From Saprospiraceae bacterium (GTDB lineage: Bacteria > Bacteroidota > Bacteroidia > Chitinophagales > Saprospiraceae), in contig JAEUUO010000010.1 in assembly GCA_016787575.1 (NCBI GenBank), positions 62,001 through 126,000 on the forward strand: a DNA stretch of 64,000 nucleotides, in the 5' to 3' direction. Positions 1 to 9,149 of this stretch are shown one piece after another. Position numbers and translations under genes: made by a program. The first letter of the stretch is position 1, and the number at the start of each line of letters is the position of its first letter. Under the pieces are notes generated by a model. That model worked only from the letters and a program-made list of their open reading frames with translations. It did not search any database and was not told where the DNA came from.

Positions 1-55
1 GCCAGTCTACCAGTTGCAATCCCTGAGTTTCTGACACTAATTGTACTGCTCTCAT
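1..55 (-). CDS. Partial gene leaving the left edge, possible MDR-type dehydrogenase N-terminus
   Basis: An ATG on the minus strand at 53-55 opens a reading frame that runs off the window, giving 18 residues that begin MRAVQLVSETQG and continue LQLVDW. The pattern (M-K/R-A-V-x-L, then L-x-L-V-D after about ten residues) resembles the start of medium-chain zinc or quinone dehydrogenases, but 18 residues cannot establish this. A TATTTTTG -7-like box lies four bases upstream, so the message may be leaderless. Only the presence of a start is moderately supported; the family is a guess. Confidence 0.35.
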   Translation of the reverse strand, partial: MRAVQLVSETQGLQLVDW

Positions 56-59
56 ATTG

Positions 60-67
60 CAAAAATA
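60..67 (-). promoter_or_regulatory. Putative -7 box for the left-edge gene
   Basis: On the minus strand the sequence reads TATTTTTG, an exact match to the Bacteroidota -7 consensus TAnnTTTG, and ends four bases before the ATG at 55. It overlaps the T-run of the upstream terminator, so the match may be partly fortuitous. Confidence 0.3.
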
Positions 68-97
68 AAAAAAGTGTCCCCCGAAAGGGACACTTTT
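68..97 (-). terminator. Rho-independent terminator of the first giant surface gene
   Basis: AAGTGTCCC and GGGACACTT form a 9-bp stem with a 6-base loop. On the minus strand it is followed by a run of T, and it lies just past the stop codon of the 1431-aa gene. It closes the minus-strand giant-protein array. Confidence 0.85.
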
Positions 98-124
98 AAT
101 TATTAAACCGATATAAAAAAATCT

Positions 125-3100
125 CTAATTAGTCAAAAGCAATTTTCGTGTGCCAACAAAATTGTCTGTTTCCAGCTGGTAATAATAAATACCCGCACGT
201 CCAATCTCTTGTTGTTGTAATGTCACTTTATTTTTGCCTTTTTCTGCTACAAATTCCTTTTTTAATATAATATTTCCTCTTACATCAAATACTTTCAAGA
301 CCACCAATTGTTTTTCCGGAACCTGAAAACCAATTTGCGTTTGTTCGCTAAATGGGTTTGGCTGATTTTGATACAATTCACATGTCAATTGGTTTGGATC
401 TGTTCCTCTTTGAGCAATTGCAATATTCATGATATGAATTTGATCATCATATGCTTCGGATTTTAAGGTATTTGGATTTAATTCCAATAATTGTAAGGCA
501 TTGCATGGACTAACAATTTTAAATTCCATATAAAACAATGGCTTGCTGGTTGATTTCAATGCTACGTTGCTGCTCCAGCTAATTAATACCTGTGCATTTT
601 GACCTTCAATTACTTTATAATTACTAGCATTTATTTCAAGTTCACCAGAACGCAATTGGATAAATTGCGCATAATCTGAATTAAACTGCAATGCAAACTG
701 GAATCCATTTAATTGGGTCTGCCAACTTCCATAAACCGGAATTTGTACAGATGCTGCAGGAGTTAAATTTGATTTATCTAATCCTAGAATCAAGCGGTCC
801 CCTGAGCGACTTTCGCTGGATGTATTTAAATCAGTAGTTTTTGCACTGTAATTAACATCACCCATTTTAATACCCATGAAATCCATTGAAGCATTAACTC
901 CTTGCAAATCTTTAAGTTCGTATTGATTATCCCATGGATAATTCAACCATGGATTCTCCTGATCTGTAAATGTCATGCTATTCTTAACAAATGCCCATGA
1001 ATTTACACCATCCTTAAACGAATCGGTGATTCCAAGAATTAATTTACGCAATTCTGAAACGTCTGCTGCAGTGATCGATTTTGAATTGTTAACGTCGGCT
1101 GCAATGTATTGGTACACTGAAGCAAACTTTTGAACACCCAAAATATGTTTTTGTATCAATACTATATCAGCAGTTGATATTCCATTTGCTACATCGTCGT
1201 TCTTATTTGGCGTCAATTTATAGTTTCCTCCTTCAGGAATATCCACAAAAGTGAATGTCCCCGTTTTCTCAGAATTAATTGAACCAAACATTACATCTGA
1301 TTTAAATAAATCCATATGGGCATTTTGCAACACCGAACTGTTGTTAGTACTTACCAATCCTGAAATAATACCACCATTAGTAAATTTATCTGGACAAACA
1401 CCAGGACTTCCATCTTGTAAGAATAATTTAGTATCACAGAAACTCTGATTACCAAATAAATCAGTTACATACATTCTTACTATTACAGAGTCTTGTTTAC
1501 CATTTCTGATATTTGCACATGTGTAAGTTTTGAATGAATCAGAAGGATTTGTACTATAAGAAAATTTCAATAAATTTTGCGGCGTGCAATTGTCTTCACT
1601 CTTTTGATCAAAGGTTCTTGCAGGAACTGTAATAGATCCATTTGAAGGCATAACAACTGTAATAGCACCTACTTTACAAATTGGCGTTGGCGCTTTGCAA
1701 TCTCTAATTGTAAACAATTGATTGCAAGTTGCTGTATTTGCACATGAATCTGCGACCGTCCATTCAACTTTATGGGTTCCTACCGGGTATTTTCCACTTG
1801 CATTGTTTCCAGGATTAGAAGGTCCAAACGACCCGTCATTGTTTAAATCAATCCTATAGGACCAGATTAATTTATTGGCATCAGTACAATCATCTGTTGC
1901 ACGACCAATTAATTCTATGTTCCCATCACAGGTTAAATCATTAGCACATGCCTCTTTTGCTGAACACGTACTATTTTCCAAAGTAGGTGCAACTTTATTT
2001 CTCAAATAGATCAATTGATCTCTGGTAAACAATCCTCCATTTGCTGGATTATTCACATCATATAAACACCAATCAATAACTCTCCAATGACGAATGATTT
2101 TAATACAATATCCTCCAACACTGTAAAATCTTTCATCTGTATAACCACTTATTAAATTGCTGCAAGCTGTTTTAGTAGGTGGAATTGGTTTGCCTGCAAA
2201 ATCAGGATGTGCATCTGCTGCTTTGCATCCGTCAATTATAATATCAGCTGGCCAGATTATTGAATTGCTGGTAACCGGATTCTGATCAATTACAGTGATG
2301 TATTGATCGCAGAAGGTTGAAATCCCACCGGCAGTGGTTGCAGTCCAACGTCTTCTTATTAATCCTGTACCGCATTTCCATGTCAGTGTATCATTTCTAT
2401 AAGTAATGGTTGTATTTGAACAAATATTGGTAGCTGTAGCACGACCTAAAAGTGTAAGATTGGATAAATCAGTTCCACAATCTACTGTTATTGGATTTGG
2501 ACATGTAATTGCAGGCGGAGTTTTTTCCTGTACCGTAACCTGAACCATACAATCATTGAAATTACCCTTTTTATCCCATACCCGAAATACAACCATGTGT
2601 GGATTACGAGTTAAATCTTCACAACAGAAAGTTACGTAGCGTCCAAATGTTGTATTGTTTGAAATACCACACCAGTCATTCATTCTGCGAATCGCCATTG
2701 AATCCAATTCACAATTATCGTAACTGCCTTGATTTACTGATGTAGCAAACAATTCACCAACACCTTGATCGTTTATAGAAACTACTGTATGCTGATCGCA
2801 AATAGCAACAGGGTCCAATCTATCAACGATTAATACTTCAATACGGCATCTTGTACTATTTCCACATGCATCCGTAACTACATATTGTACCCAGGTTGTA
2901 TCCTGAGGCAATCCTGTAATTACTGCATTACCTCCCTGGTAACTGATATTATCTGTGCGATAATCGCCTGCTTCAGGCTTACCATCCGGGCCTGCTAATT
3001 TATACTCTACTGTAAAAGTGGTCGCTGAGCAATCTGTAATTAAATCTGGTGGGGGAATTGTTGCTGTTCCCGTACATTCGTAATAGTCAGTTGGGAATGT

Positions 3101-4420
3101 TATATAGTTTCTGCTGCAAGAAACGATTGGAGCACGTTCATCTGTTACTTTTATAAATTGAACACATTCAGTCAAAGTCCCTGTACACCAGTCAAATATT
3201 TTCCAATTGCGCAATAACTTAAAAGAATTACCACAAACAGGAATTCGAATATCTCTAAATGTTACAGCAATGTGATCACAACTAACTCCCGCAGGAAAAC
3301 CAGTTCCTCTCCATATTAGTTGACCATTTCTATAATAATCATAAGGTGAAGGATTGCCATTATCCAAAGCATTCCAACCTGCAGGGTAAGGTGCAAATGG
3401 ATACTCTATACTATCGCATTGCAATGGTGGTCTTTGAAATCCATCATAATTTGGAGGGCAAACTAAATTTGCCAAAGTAGCCTGTATAATATAAATAGAA
3501 TCGGTGCAAGTTGATTTATTTCCTTTACAGTCTGTTGCAACCCATTTACGCTCAACTTGAGCATATGGATAATTATTACATCCGTTCTTTTGATAATAAT
3601 CTGTGTAACACAATTCTACATCACAACATAAGTCAAAATTCTTTACCACAAAACATTGTTGGTGTGTTGGATGCGGTGTATGGGTCGCTCCTATTGGCAA
3701 CGGAAATCCAATTGTATCAGGTGAATAATCTCTGTTGCATGCAACTATATATGGACTTGGGTTACAAGTTAATTCAGGTATAAACTTATCTTCAATATAA
3801 ATTCTTCCCCAACAGGCAACACCTGAACATAAATGTCTAACATGCACTTTCAATGTTTTCCCTAAATGACTGTAATCAACAATATTTCCTGGAATAGGAA
3901 TATTATTAACATTATAAACTGTAACCAAATACGAATCGTCTGGATACAATTCACCTTCCAACATTACATCAGGAGTAATTAATGCCTGACAATTTCCATT
4001 TAAAGAAACATTCACAAGATCATCACATGCCAGTGAATAATCTCCTTCAACGTGAACGCGTTGGGTGTAAAATCCACCGATTCCATTGTCAAGACGCATT
4101 AAATAAATGCCAGGAACATTTCCCCAGGCGATCATAAAGCTATTTGCTGGACCTACAGGTGAAAGCAATGTGCCACCACCATTCAGTAATTGAATGGTCC
4201 ATGGTCCTCCACTGAAATTGTAATTTACAGTGGTTCCAGGACATACACTGGTGTCTCCGCTAATATATTGCGCGGTTCCAGTACTTGCATAAACAAACAA
4301 CAAACCGATTGCTACTTGTAAACGCATCTTGCTGAACAGCGCATTTAGAAGAGAAAACCCTTGAAGAGTTTGGAATATCTCTTTCATAATACTATTTTTT
4401 AATGGTAACTTCTTGGTCAT
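125..4420 (-). CDS. Giant Cys-rich T9SS-secreted surface protein A (dockerin-like and cohesin-like modules)
   Basis: Predicted extracellular protein of 1431 aa, fourth and last of the tandem paralogs. The N-terminus has a signal peptide ending around TGTAQ near residue 51. A second in-frame ATG at 4387 would shorten the n-region and is equally plausible. A PKD-like head (to about residue 130) precedes a Cys-rich stalk that starts with the block containing CWGRIYIEDK and continues with hyalin-repeat-like units marked by DxxxPxxxC and two W-x-x-x-DWC motifs (FDWC and VIDWC). A dockerin-like EF-hand pair lies at about 1075-1130 (ISTADIVLIQKHILG, then AADVNNSKSITAADVSELRK), a cohesin-like beta domain at about 1210-1330 and a T9SS type A sorting domain at about 1343-1431 (QNQPNPFS, then GIYYYQLE). 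Module names come from family resemblance. The substrate or binding partner is unknown. Confidence 0.85.
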   Translation of the reverse strand: MTKKLPLKNSIMKEIFQTLQGFSLLNALFSKMRLQVAIGLLFVYASTGTAQYISGDTSVCPGTTVNYNFSGGPWTIQLLNGGGTLLSPVGPANSFMIAWGNVPGIYLMRLDNGIGGFYTQRVHVEGDYSLACDDLVNVSLNGNCQALITPDVMLEGELYPDDSYLVTVYNVNNIPIPGNIVDYSHLGKTLKVHVRHLCSGVACWGRIYIEDKFIPELTCNPSPYIVACNRDYSPDTIGFPLPIGATHTPHPTHQQCFVVKNFDLCCDVELCYTDYYQKNGCNNYPYAQVERKWVATDCKGNKSTCTDSIYIIQATLANLVCPPNYDGFQRPPLQCDSIEYPFAPYPAGWNALDNGNPSPYDYYRNGQLIWRGTGFPAGVSCDHIAVTFRDIRIPVCGNSFKLLRNWKIFDWCTGTLTECVQFIKVTDERAPIVSCSRNYITFPTDYYECTGTATIPPPDLITDCSATTFTVEYKLAGPDGKPEAGDYRTDNISYQGGNAVITGLPQDTTWVQYVVTDACGNSTRCRIEVLIVDRLDPVAICDQHTVVSINDQGVGELFATSVNQGSYDNCELDSMAIRRMNDWCGISNNTTFGRYVTFCCEDLTRNPHMVVFRVWDKKGNFNDCMVQVTVQEKTPPAITCPNPITVDCGTDLSNLTLLGRATATNICSNTTITYRNDTLTWKCGTGLIRRRWTATTAGGISTFCDQYITVIDQNPVTSNSIIWPADIIIDGCKAADAHPDFAGKPIPPTKTACSNLISGYTDERFYSVGGYCIKIIRHWRVIDWCLYDVNNPANGGLFTRDQLIYLRNKVAPTLENSTCSAKEACANDLTCDGNIELIGRATDDCTDANKLIWSYRIDLNNDGSFGPSNPGNNASGKYPVGTHKVEWTVADSCANTATCNQLFTIRDCKAPTPICKVGAITVVMPSNGSITVPARTFDQKSEDNCTPQNLLKFSYSTNPSDSFKTYTCANIRNGKQDSVIVRMYVTDLFGNQSFCDTKLFLQDGSPGVCPDKFTNGGIISGLVSTNNSSVLQNAHMDLFKSDVMFGSINSEKTGTFTFVDIPEGGNYKLTPNKNDDVANGISTADIVLIQKHILGVQKFASVYQYIAADVNNSKSITAADVSELRKLILGITDSFKDGVNSWAFVKNSMTFTDQENPWLNYPWDNQYELKDLQGVNASMDFMGIKMGDVNYSAKTTDLNTSSESRSGDRLILGLDKSNLTPAASVQIPVYGSWQTQLNGFQFALQFNSDYAQFIQLRSGELEINASNYKVIEGQNAQVLISWSSNVALKSTSKPLFYMEFKIVSPCNALQLLELNPNTLKSEAYDDQIHIMNIAIAQRGTDPNQLTCELYQNQPNPFSEQTQIGFQVPEKQLVVLKVFDVRGNIILKKEFVAEKGKNKVTLQQQEIGRAGIYYYQLETDNFVGTRKLLLTN

Positions 4421-4477
4421 GATGAAGAAATTTTATATCGTTTAATTAATTTTGATTGATTCGGTATTTGGCTTTCA

Positions 4478-4503
4478 TCCGGGAACGTTTTACTGTTCCC
4501 GGA
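4478..4503. repeat. Intergenic hairpin between giant genes B and A
   Basis: TCCGGGAAC and GTTCCCGGA form a perfect 9-bp inverted repeat with an 8-base loop, 25 bases past the stop of gene B and about 58 bases before the start of gene A. No T-run follows on the minus strand, so it is a poor intrinsic terminator. It may be an mRNA-stabilising or processing hairpin between cotranscribed genes, which is inference. Confidence 0.6.
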
Positions 4504-4528
4504 ATCAGCCTAATTACCCAAGAACCGT

Positions 4529-7500
4529 TTATTTTAAAATAATCATTTTTCGTGTTGAACTAAATCGATCAGCATCCAGCTTGTAGTAAAGCACTCCATT
4601 TGAATTAAAGTCCTCACTTTTAACTTTTAGCGTGTTGATTCCTTTTTTAGCAGCTATTTCATAAGATTTCAACATCTTCCCGGAAATATCATAAAATCCA
4701 ATCATTACGTGTTCTTCCTCCGGAACACGGAAGTAGATATTCGTTTCACTGTAAAAAGGATTTGGAATATTCTGGAATAACTCATATGATTCGTCTGCTT
4801 TATTATTTCTTGATCGGTAAACCAAAGCAATTTCATAATCTCCACCTTCAACATAGGCTTCAGCAGCATATTCATCCTGATTCAATTGAAGTGTATTGAA
4901 GTTTAACTGGCCATCTTGCTTCGCCTGACAAACTATATAAAATAGATTCTCAGAGTTGCTTATCAATTTAGCTTGGTTTGCATTCCAACTTAATCGAATT
5001 GTGCCATCAACCAATATATGGTAGTTAGAATTTTCAATTTCCAAGCCAGCTGATTCAATTTTAACAAATTCAAGTTGTCTGGTATCTAATTTCAGTTCAA
5101 ATTGAATTCCCATTAAACTAATGTCATTGTTAATACTATGAATTGGAATTTTAATTATCTCATTTTTTACATAATTGGCTTCTCCTATCTCAAACACAAG
5201 ACTATTATTTGTTCTGATAGCTGCAGTTTGATTTTGCAATCCTGTATTTGCTTCACCTGTTACATCTCCAGTCTTGATTGAAATAAAATCAACATTGGTT
5301 GCAGATTGATTAAAATCATTTAGTTGAATCTGATTTTTGTATGAAGCAAAATTATCAGCAGTAATTGCCCAATTTGCATCCACAAAATTCCAGGATTTAT
5401 TGTTTTCAAAATGCGTATCAATTCCTAAAATAAGCTTACGCAATTCGCTGATATCCCTTGCAGTAATGCTACCTGAACGGTTTACATCCGCTGCAATGTA
5501 CTTATACGGTGAATCCAATATTTCCAATCCTAAAATATGACGCTGAATTTTTACAATATCCTTAGTTGAAATACCATTTAATGGATCTTTATCATACTCG
5601 GGAGTTAGTATATAATCCTTGTGCATATTTAAATTATTAAATACATAAGAACCAGTACCATTTGTATTACCTGAAGTTATTGCACTACCTGCAGATTGTA
5701 CATTCACCAATACATCTGGGGAAGGATTTTGATTGTAGCCTCTGATGGCACCTCCTAAATTTCCAAATGTTGGTACATCTGGACATACATCCTGGTTATC
5801 TTGAATTATAATATTCGTTCTGCAAAAATCTTGATTACCTGCTAAATCGGTAACAAACATCATTACTTCTACAGTATCTGCCTTTCCATTTGCTAAATCT
5901 GCACATGTAAATACGCGTGAAATATTATTGGTGTCACTTGAAAATGAATATCTCAATTCAGGCTTCTCTGTACAATTATCAAATGATCCAGCGTTAAAAT
6001 CTTTAGCCCATATGGTTACAGAGCCATTGTTTTGCATCAATACAGTAACAATACCAGGCAAACAATATGGTGTTGGCTTCTTACAATCTACTACTGAAAT
6101 CAAATAGCTGCAGGTTGACTTATTTCCGCACTGGTCTTCTACTGTCCAGCTAATTCTATGTTCACCTTGTACTAAATCATAGTAAAACTTGTTATTAGTA
6201 CCTGTGATGATTCCTCTTCCATCATTATTTATATCAAACTGATAGGTCCACCGCAATTCATCCTGAGGAGTGCATTTATCAGTAGCTGTTGCCTCCAGTA
6301 AAACATTTACAGAACAATCTGAAGTAATGCAATATTGCTTGTTGTCGCATGAACTTGTAAATGTAGGCGCATCTGTATTGTTAATTTTAATTACTTGCGT
6401 ATGATACCAAACACCTGTAGGATTTGGCAATGCTGCTGGATTGTAGGTACACCAGTCAATTACTGTCCAGGTTCTTAATATTTTGTAACAGACTCCTTCA
6501 ACATAATTAAACGAGAGATCTGTATATGAAGAAATCGGTTGATTACAGGCATCTCTGTTTTTATAACTAGGTCTGCCTGTTACACTCGGATCCGGACTAT
6601 CTGTACATCCAGTCAACAAAATATCTGCTGGCCAAATAATATCATTCTTTGTAAAGGGGCTATTATCGTACACTGTTATAATTTGTGCGCACGAATCCCG
6701 AAGTCCGCCGTTATCAATTGCTATAAACTCGCGAACGATTGTTCCAACATTGCAACTCGTAAGATTGTTAGAAACTCTGGTTTCAATTCTAACAGTACAA
6801 TTGTCAGTAGCAGTAGCAACACCAAATGCATTTAAATTACTTAAGTCTGTACCACATGTTACACTTATGTTTTTAGGGCACGTAATTTTTGGAGGCAATT
6901 TATCTTGAATAAAAGCATCCACCATGCATTCACTTCTGTTTCTTGAAGCATCAATTACACTCAAAACCACTCTAACAGGAACAGTAGAAGAAACATCTGC
7001 ACAGCAAAATTCCTGATCTGCCCTAAATGAAGTCGTTCCACAAGGTCCAGGATCCATTCTCCGTACTTCAAAAGTTACCGGACCGCAATTATCATGACTG
7101 CGATCGTTAAACACAGAAGCTGGAACAATTGCCTTTCCATTTGATCCCAATGAAATGACAGTTTTCTGTTGACAAACTGCAACCGGAGGCGTTTTATCTT
7201 CAACCACAATATCAAACTGACAAACAGTAGAATTTCCACATCCATCCGTAATTACATAATAAATCCAATTACAACCCAATGGCATGTTGTCTACGCGATA
7301 GCGGCCATCTGCAAGTTTTGTGATATTCTTTGTATCTCCTTGACCTGGTATGGGTGTGCAATCATTTGGATTGGTGGCAGGCAAATGTTTAACATAATAA
7401 GTCCAGCCTGAACAATTTTCAATCACCAATGGGATCGTATTTGAATCAATAGCTGTAGTCGGTGTCCAATCTATAGGTACAGGTAGAATCAAAGATCCTG

Positions 7501-9001
7501 TACAAGACCATGGATTGGTATTGACTGTATAATTTTTTGGGCATGTAACCAATGGTTGCTGATCATCAACAACTTTAATTTGTTGAATCCAGTCAATTCT
7601 AAATGATGGATTGCACCAATCTAAAATGACCCACCTACGCAACAACTTATAAGTACCTTTACATACCTGTAATGTATCATCAGTAAAATCAAATTGTATA
7701 TTTCCACAAAATACTCCTGATGGACTACCCGTACCAGATGGAGAAGTATCCGGAAATCCATTACTTAATTTGGTCCAGTTTCCATCACATTTTAACATTG
7801 GCAAATTGCCAGGCTGCCCATCGTAATGACGTGGCAAAGTTATATCAGCAAGTGTTCCTCTACGCAAATCAATGGTGTCATAACAACAAGCTGTAAATCC
7901 ACCTGGATCTCTTGCGCACCATTTACGAAATATGGTTGCACTCAATGAATCATTTGAACAATCATATTTAACCAAACTATCCTGGTATGTTAAATATACA
8001 ATACCACATGAATCTATGTGTCTTACAATATAAGGGTAGACACTTTGATCAACAAATGAGCTATTTACTGGAAATCCCAATGCTTGTGGAGATGTATTTG
8101 CTGCACAACTAATGGTGTCGCGCAAACGACAATTTAATGCTGGTGGAGTCTTATCCTCCAAAATCATGTATCCCCAGCAGTTGTTGTTACAAACTATATT
8201 TCTTACATTAACTTTTAATTTCTTATTTAAATACGATTGATCTAATGGAAGATTAATCCGTTTAGTACCATCATAGATAGTAACTTCAAAAAATCCAAGA
8301 TCAGCACAATCTGCATATTCGCCTTCTAGTATCATTGCAGCAAGTATTTGCGCTTCGCAAACACTGTTTACAGAAATTTGCACCTGATTATTACATGCCA
8401 ATTGACAATTAGTCCAACAATCCGGTATGCTCACAATATTTGAATTAATGATGGTTTCAGGAACTGTCGGACCATGACTAACGCTAAATTGATTGTTTAA
8501 AGGAGATGGAGCACCAGAGATTCTAGGATTTACTTCATAGGTAACACTGTAAGTCACTTCTTCATAACCAACCGGAATATTAAAAAATATCCCTGATCCA
8601 TCGGTTAAATTGTGATTTGGTGCAATACCAGTAAAACCAGGATTAATTGTTCCAGCATTAAATGGATTGGTTGCCGCAACAATTACAGGTGTTCCAACCA
8701 CTCGTATAAAGGCAGAACCTAAATTTGATGGTAGCGATGGTTCATCAAAAACATCCACACTTGTAGTTACAGGACATGTGTTTCTCAGATGCAAATGATA
8801 AGTGACATCAATATTACCAGCGATTCCACTGGAAGCAGGTGCAACACCAATCAATGTTTTTGTCAAATCTAAACACTGAGCATCGGCTTGCTGCGTGGCT
8901 GCCCATGTAAACAGCAAGACTGCAATCATTTGTTTCATCTGAAACAAGCATCGTGCGCGGCTCCAGATTGATAATTGCTTTGGGTAAAGTAATTTGCTCA
9001 T
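4529..9001 (-). CDS. Giant Cys-rich T9SS-secreted surface protein B
   Basis: Predicted secreted protein of 1490 aa. The start at 9001 (MSKLLYPKQ) is preferred over an upstream ATG at 9157, because the upstream part translates an intergenic hairpin and would bury the signal peptide (MKQMIAVLLFTWAATQQADAQ). The head, residues about 43-200, looks like a DUF11-type beta domain unlike those of the sister proteins. The shared stalk then begins with CWGYMILEDK and carries hyalin-like DKTPP units and two DWC motifs (ILDWC, VIDWC). The dockerin-like pair is at about 1139-1192 (ISTKDIVKIQRHILG, AADVNRSGSITARDISELRK), followed by a cohesin-like domain at about 1270-1392 and a T9SS type A domain at the C-terminus (QNIPNPFYS, GVLYYKLD). 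Probably cotranscribed with gene C upstream. No enzymatic motif was seen. Confidence 0.85.
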   Translation of the reverse strand: MSKLLYPKQLSIWSRARCLFQMKQMIAVLLFTWAATQQADAQCLDLTKTLIGVAPASSGIAGNIDVTYHLHLRNTCPVTTSVDVFDEPSLPSNLGSAFIRVVGTPVIVAATNPFNAGTINPGFTGIAPNHNLTDGSGIFFNIPVGYEEVTYSVTYEVNPRISGAPSPLNNQFSVSHGPTVPETIINSNIVSIPDCWTNCQLACNNQVQISVNSVCEAQILAAMILEGEYADCADLGFFEVTIYDGTKRINLPLDQSYLNKKLKVNVRNIVCNNNCWGYMILEDKTPPALNCRLRDTISCAANTSPQALGFPVNSSFVDQSVYPYIVRHIDSCGIVYLTYQDSLVKYDCSNDSLSATIFRKWCARDPGGFTACCYDTIDLRRGTLADITLPRHYDGQPGNLPMLKCDGNWTKLSNGFPDTSPSGTGSPSGVFCGNIQFDFTDDTLQVCKGTYKLLRRWVILDWCNPSFRIDWIQQIKVVDDQQPLVTCPKNYTVNTNPWSCTGSLILPVPIDWTPTTAIDSNTIPLVIENCSGWTYYVKHLPATNPNDCTPIPGQGDTKNITKLADGRYRVDNMPLGCNWIYYVITDGCGNSTVCQFDIVVEDKTPPVAVCQQKTVISLGSNGKAIVPASVFNDRSHDNCGPVTFEVRRMDPGPCGTTSFRADQEFCCADVSSTVPVRVVLSVIDASRNRSECMVDAFIQDKLPPKITCPKNISVTCGTDLSNLNAFGVATATDNCTVRIETRVSNNLTSCNVGTIVREFIAIDNGGLRDSCAQIITVYDNSPFTKNDIIWPADILLTGCTDSPDPSVTGRPSYKNRDACNQPISSYTDLSFNYVEGVCYKILRTWTVIDWCTYNPAALPNPTGVWYHTQVIKINNTDAPTFTSSCDNKQYCITSDCSVNVLLEATATDKCTPQDELRWTYQFDINNDGRGIITGTNNKFYYDLVQGEHRISWTVEDQCGNKSTCSYLISVVDCKKPTPYCLPGIVTVLMQNNGSVTIWAKDFNAGSFDNCTEKPELRYSFSSDTNNISRVFTCADLANGKADTVEVMMFVTDLAGNQDFCRTNIIIQDNQDVCPDVPTFGNLGGAIRGYNQNPSPDVLVNVQSAGSAITSGNTNGTGSYVFNNLNMHKDYILTPEYDKDPLNGISTKDIVKIQRHILGLEILDSPYKYIAADVNRSGSITARDISELRKLILGIDTHFENNKSWNFVDANWAITADNFASYKNQIQLNDFNQSATNVDFISIKTGDVTGEANTGLQNQTAAIRTNNSLVFEIGEANYVKNEIIKIPIHSINNDISLMGIQFELKLDTRQLEFVKIESAGLEIENSNYHILVDGTIRLSWNANQAKLISNSENLFYIVCQAKQDGQLNFNTLQLNQDEYAAEAYVEGGDYEIALVYRSRNNKADESYELFQNIPNPFYSETNIYFRVPEEEHVMIGFYDISGKMLKSYEIAAKKGINTLKVKSEDFNSNGVLYYKLDADRFSSTRKMIILK

Positions 9002-9063
9002 CTTGAATAATTTATTTGTTTTAGTATTTATCTTTTTACAATTTGAATGACAATTTTTGAGAT

Positions 9064-9083
9064 CCTCAAACGGTTCTTTGAGG
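9064..9083. repeat. Intergenic hairpin between giant genes C and B
   Basis: CCTCAAA and TTTGAGG form a 7-bp inverted repeat with a 6-base loop in the 148-base gap between the stop of gene C and the preferred start of gene B. There is no T-run, so it is not a convincing terminator. A hairpin at the equivalent junction between genes B and A suggests a shared role in message stability or translation. Confidence 0.4.
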
Positions 9084-9149
9084 GTATAATGAGTTTTGAT
9101 TATTAAAATATGGGGGTAAAAACGGGAGTATAATTTGAAAACGATCTCT

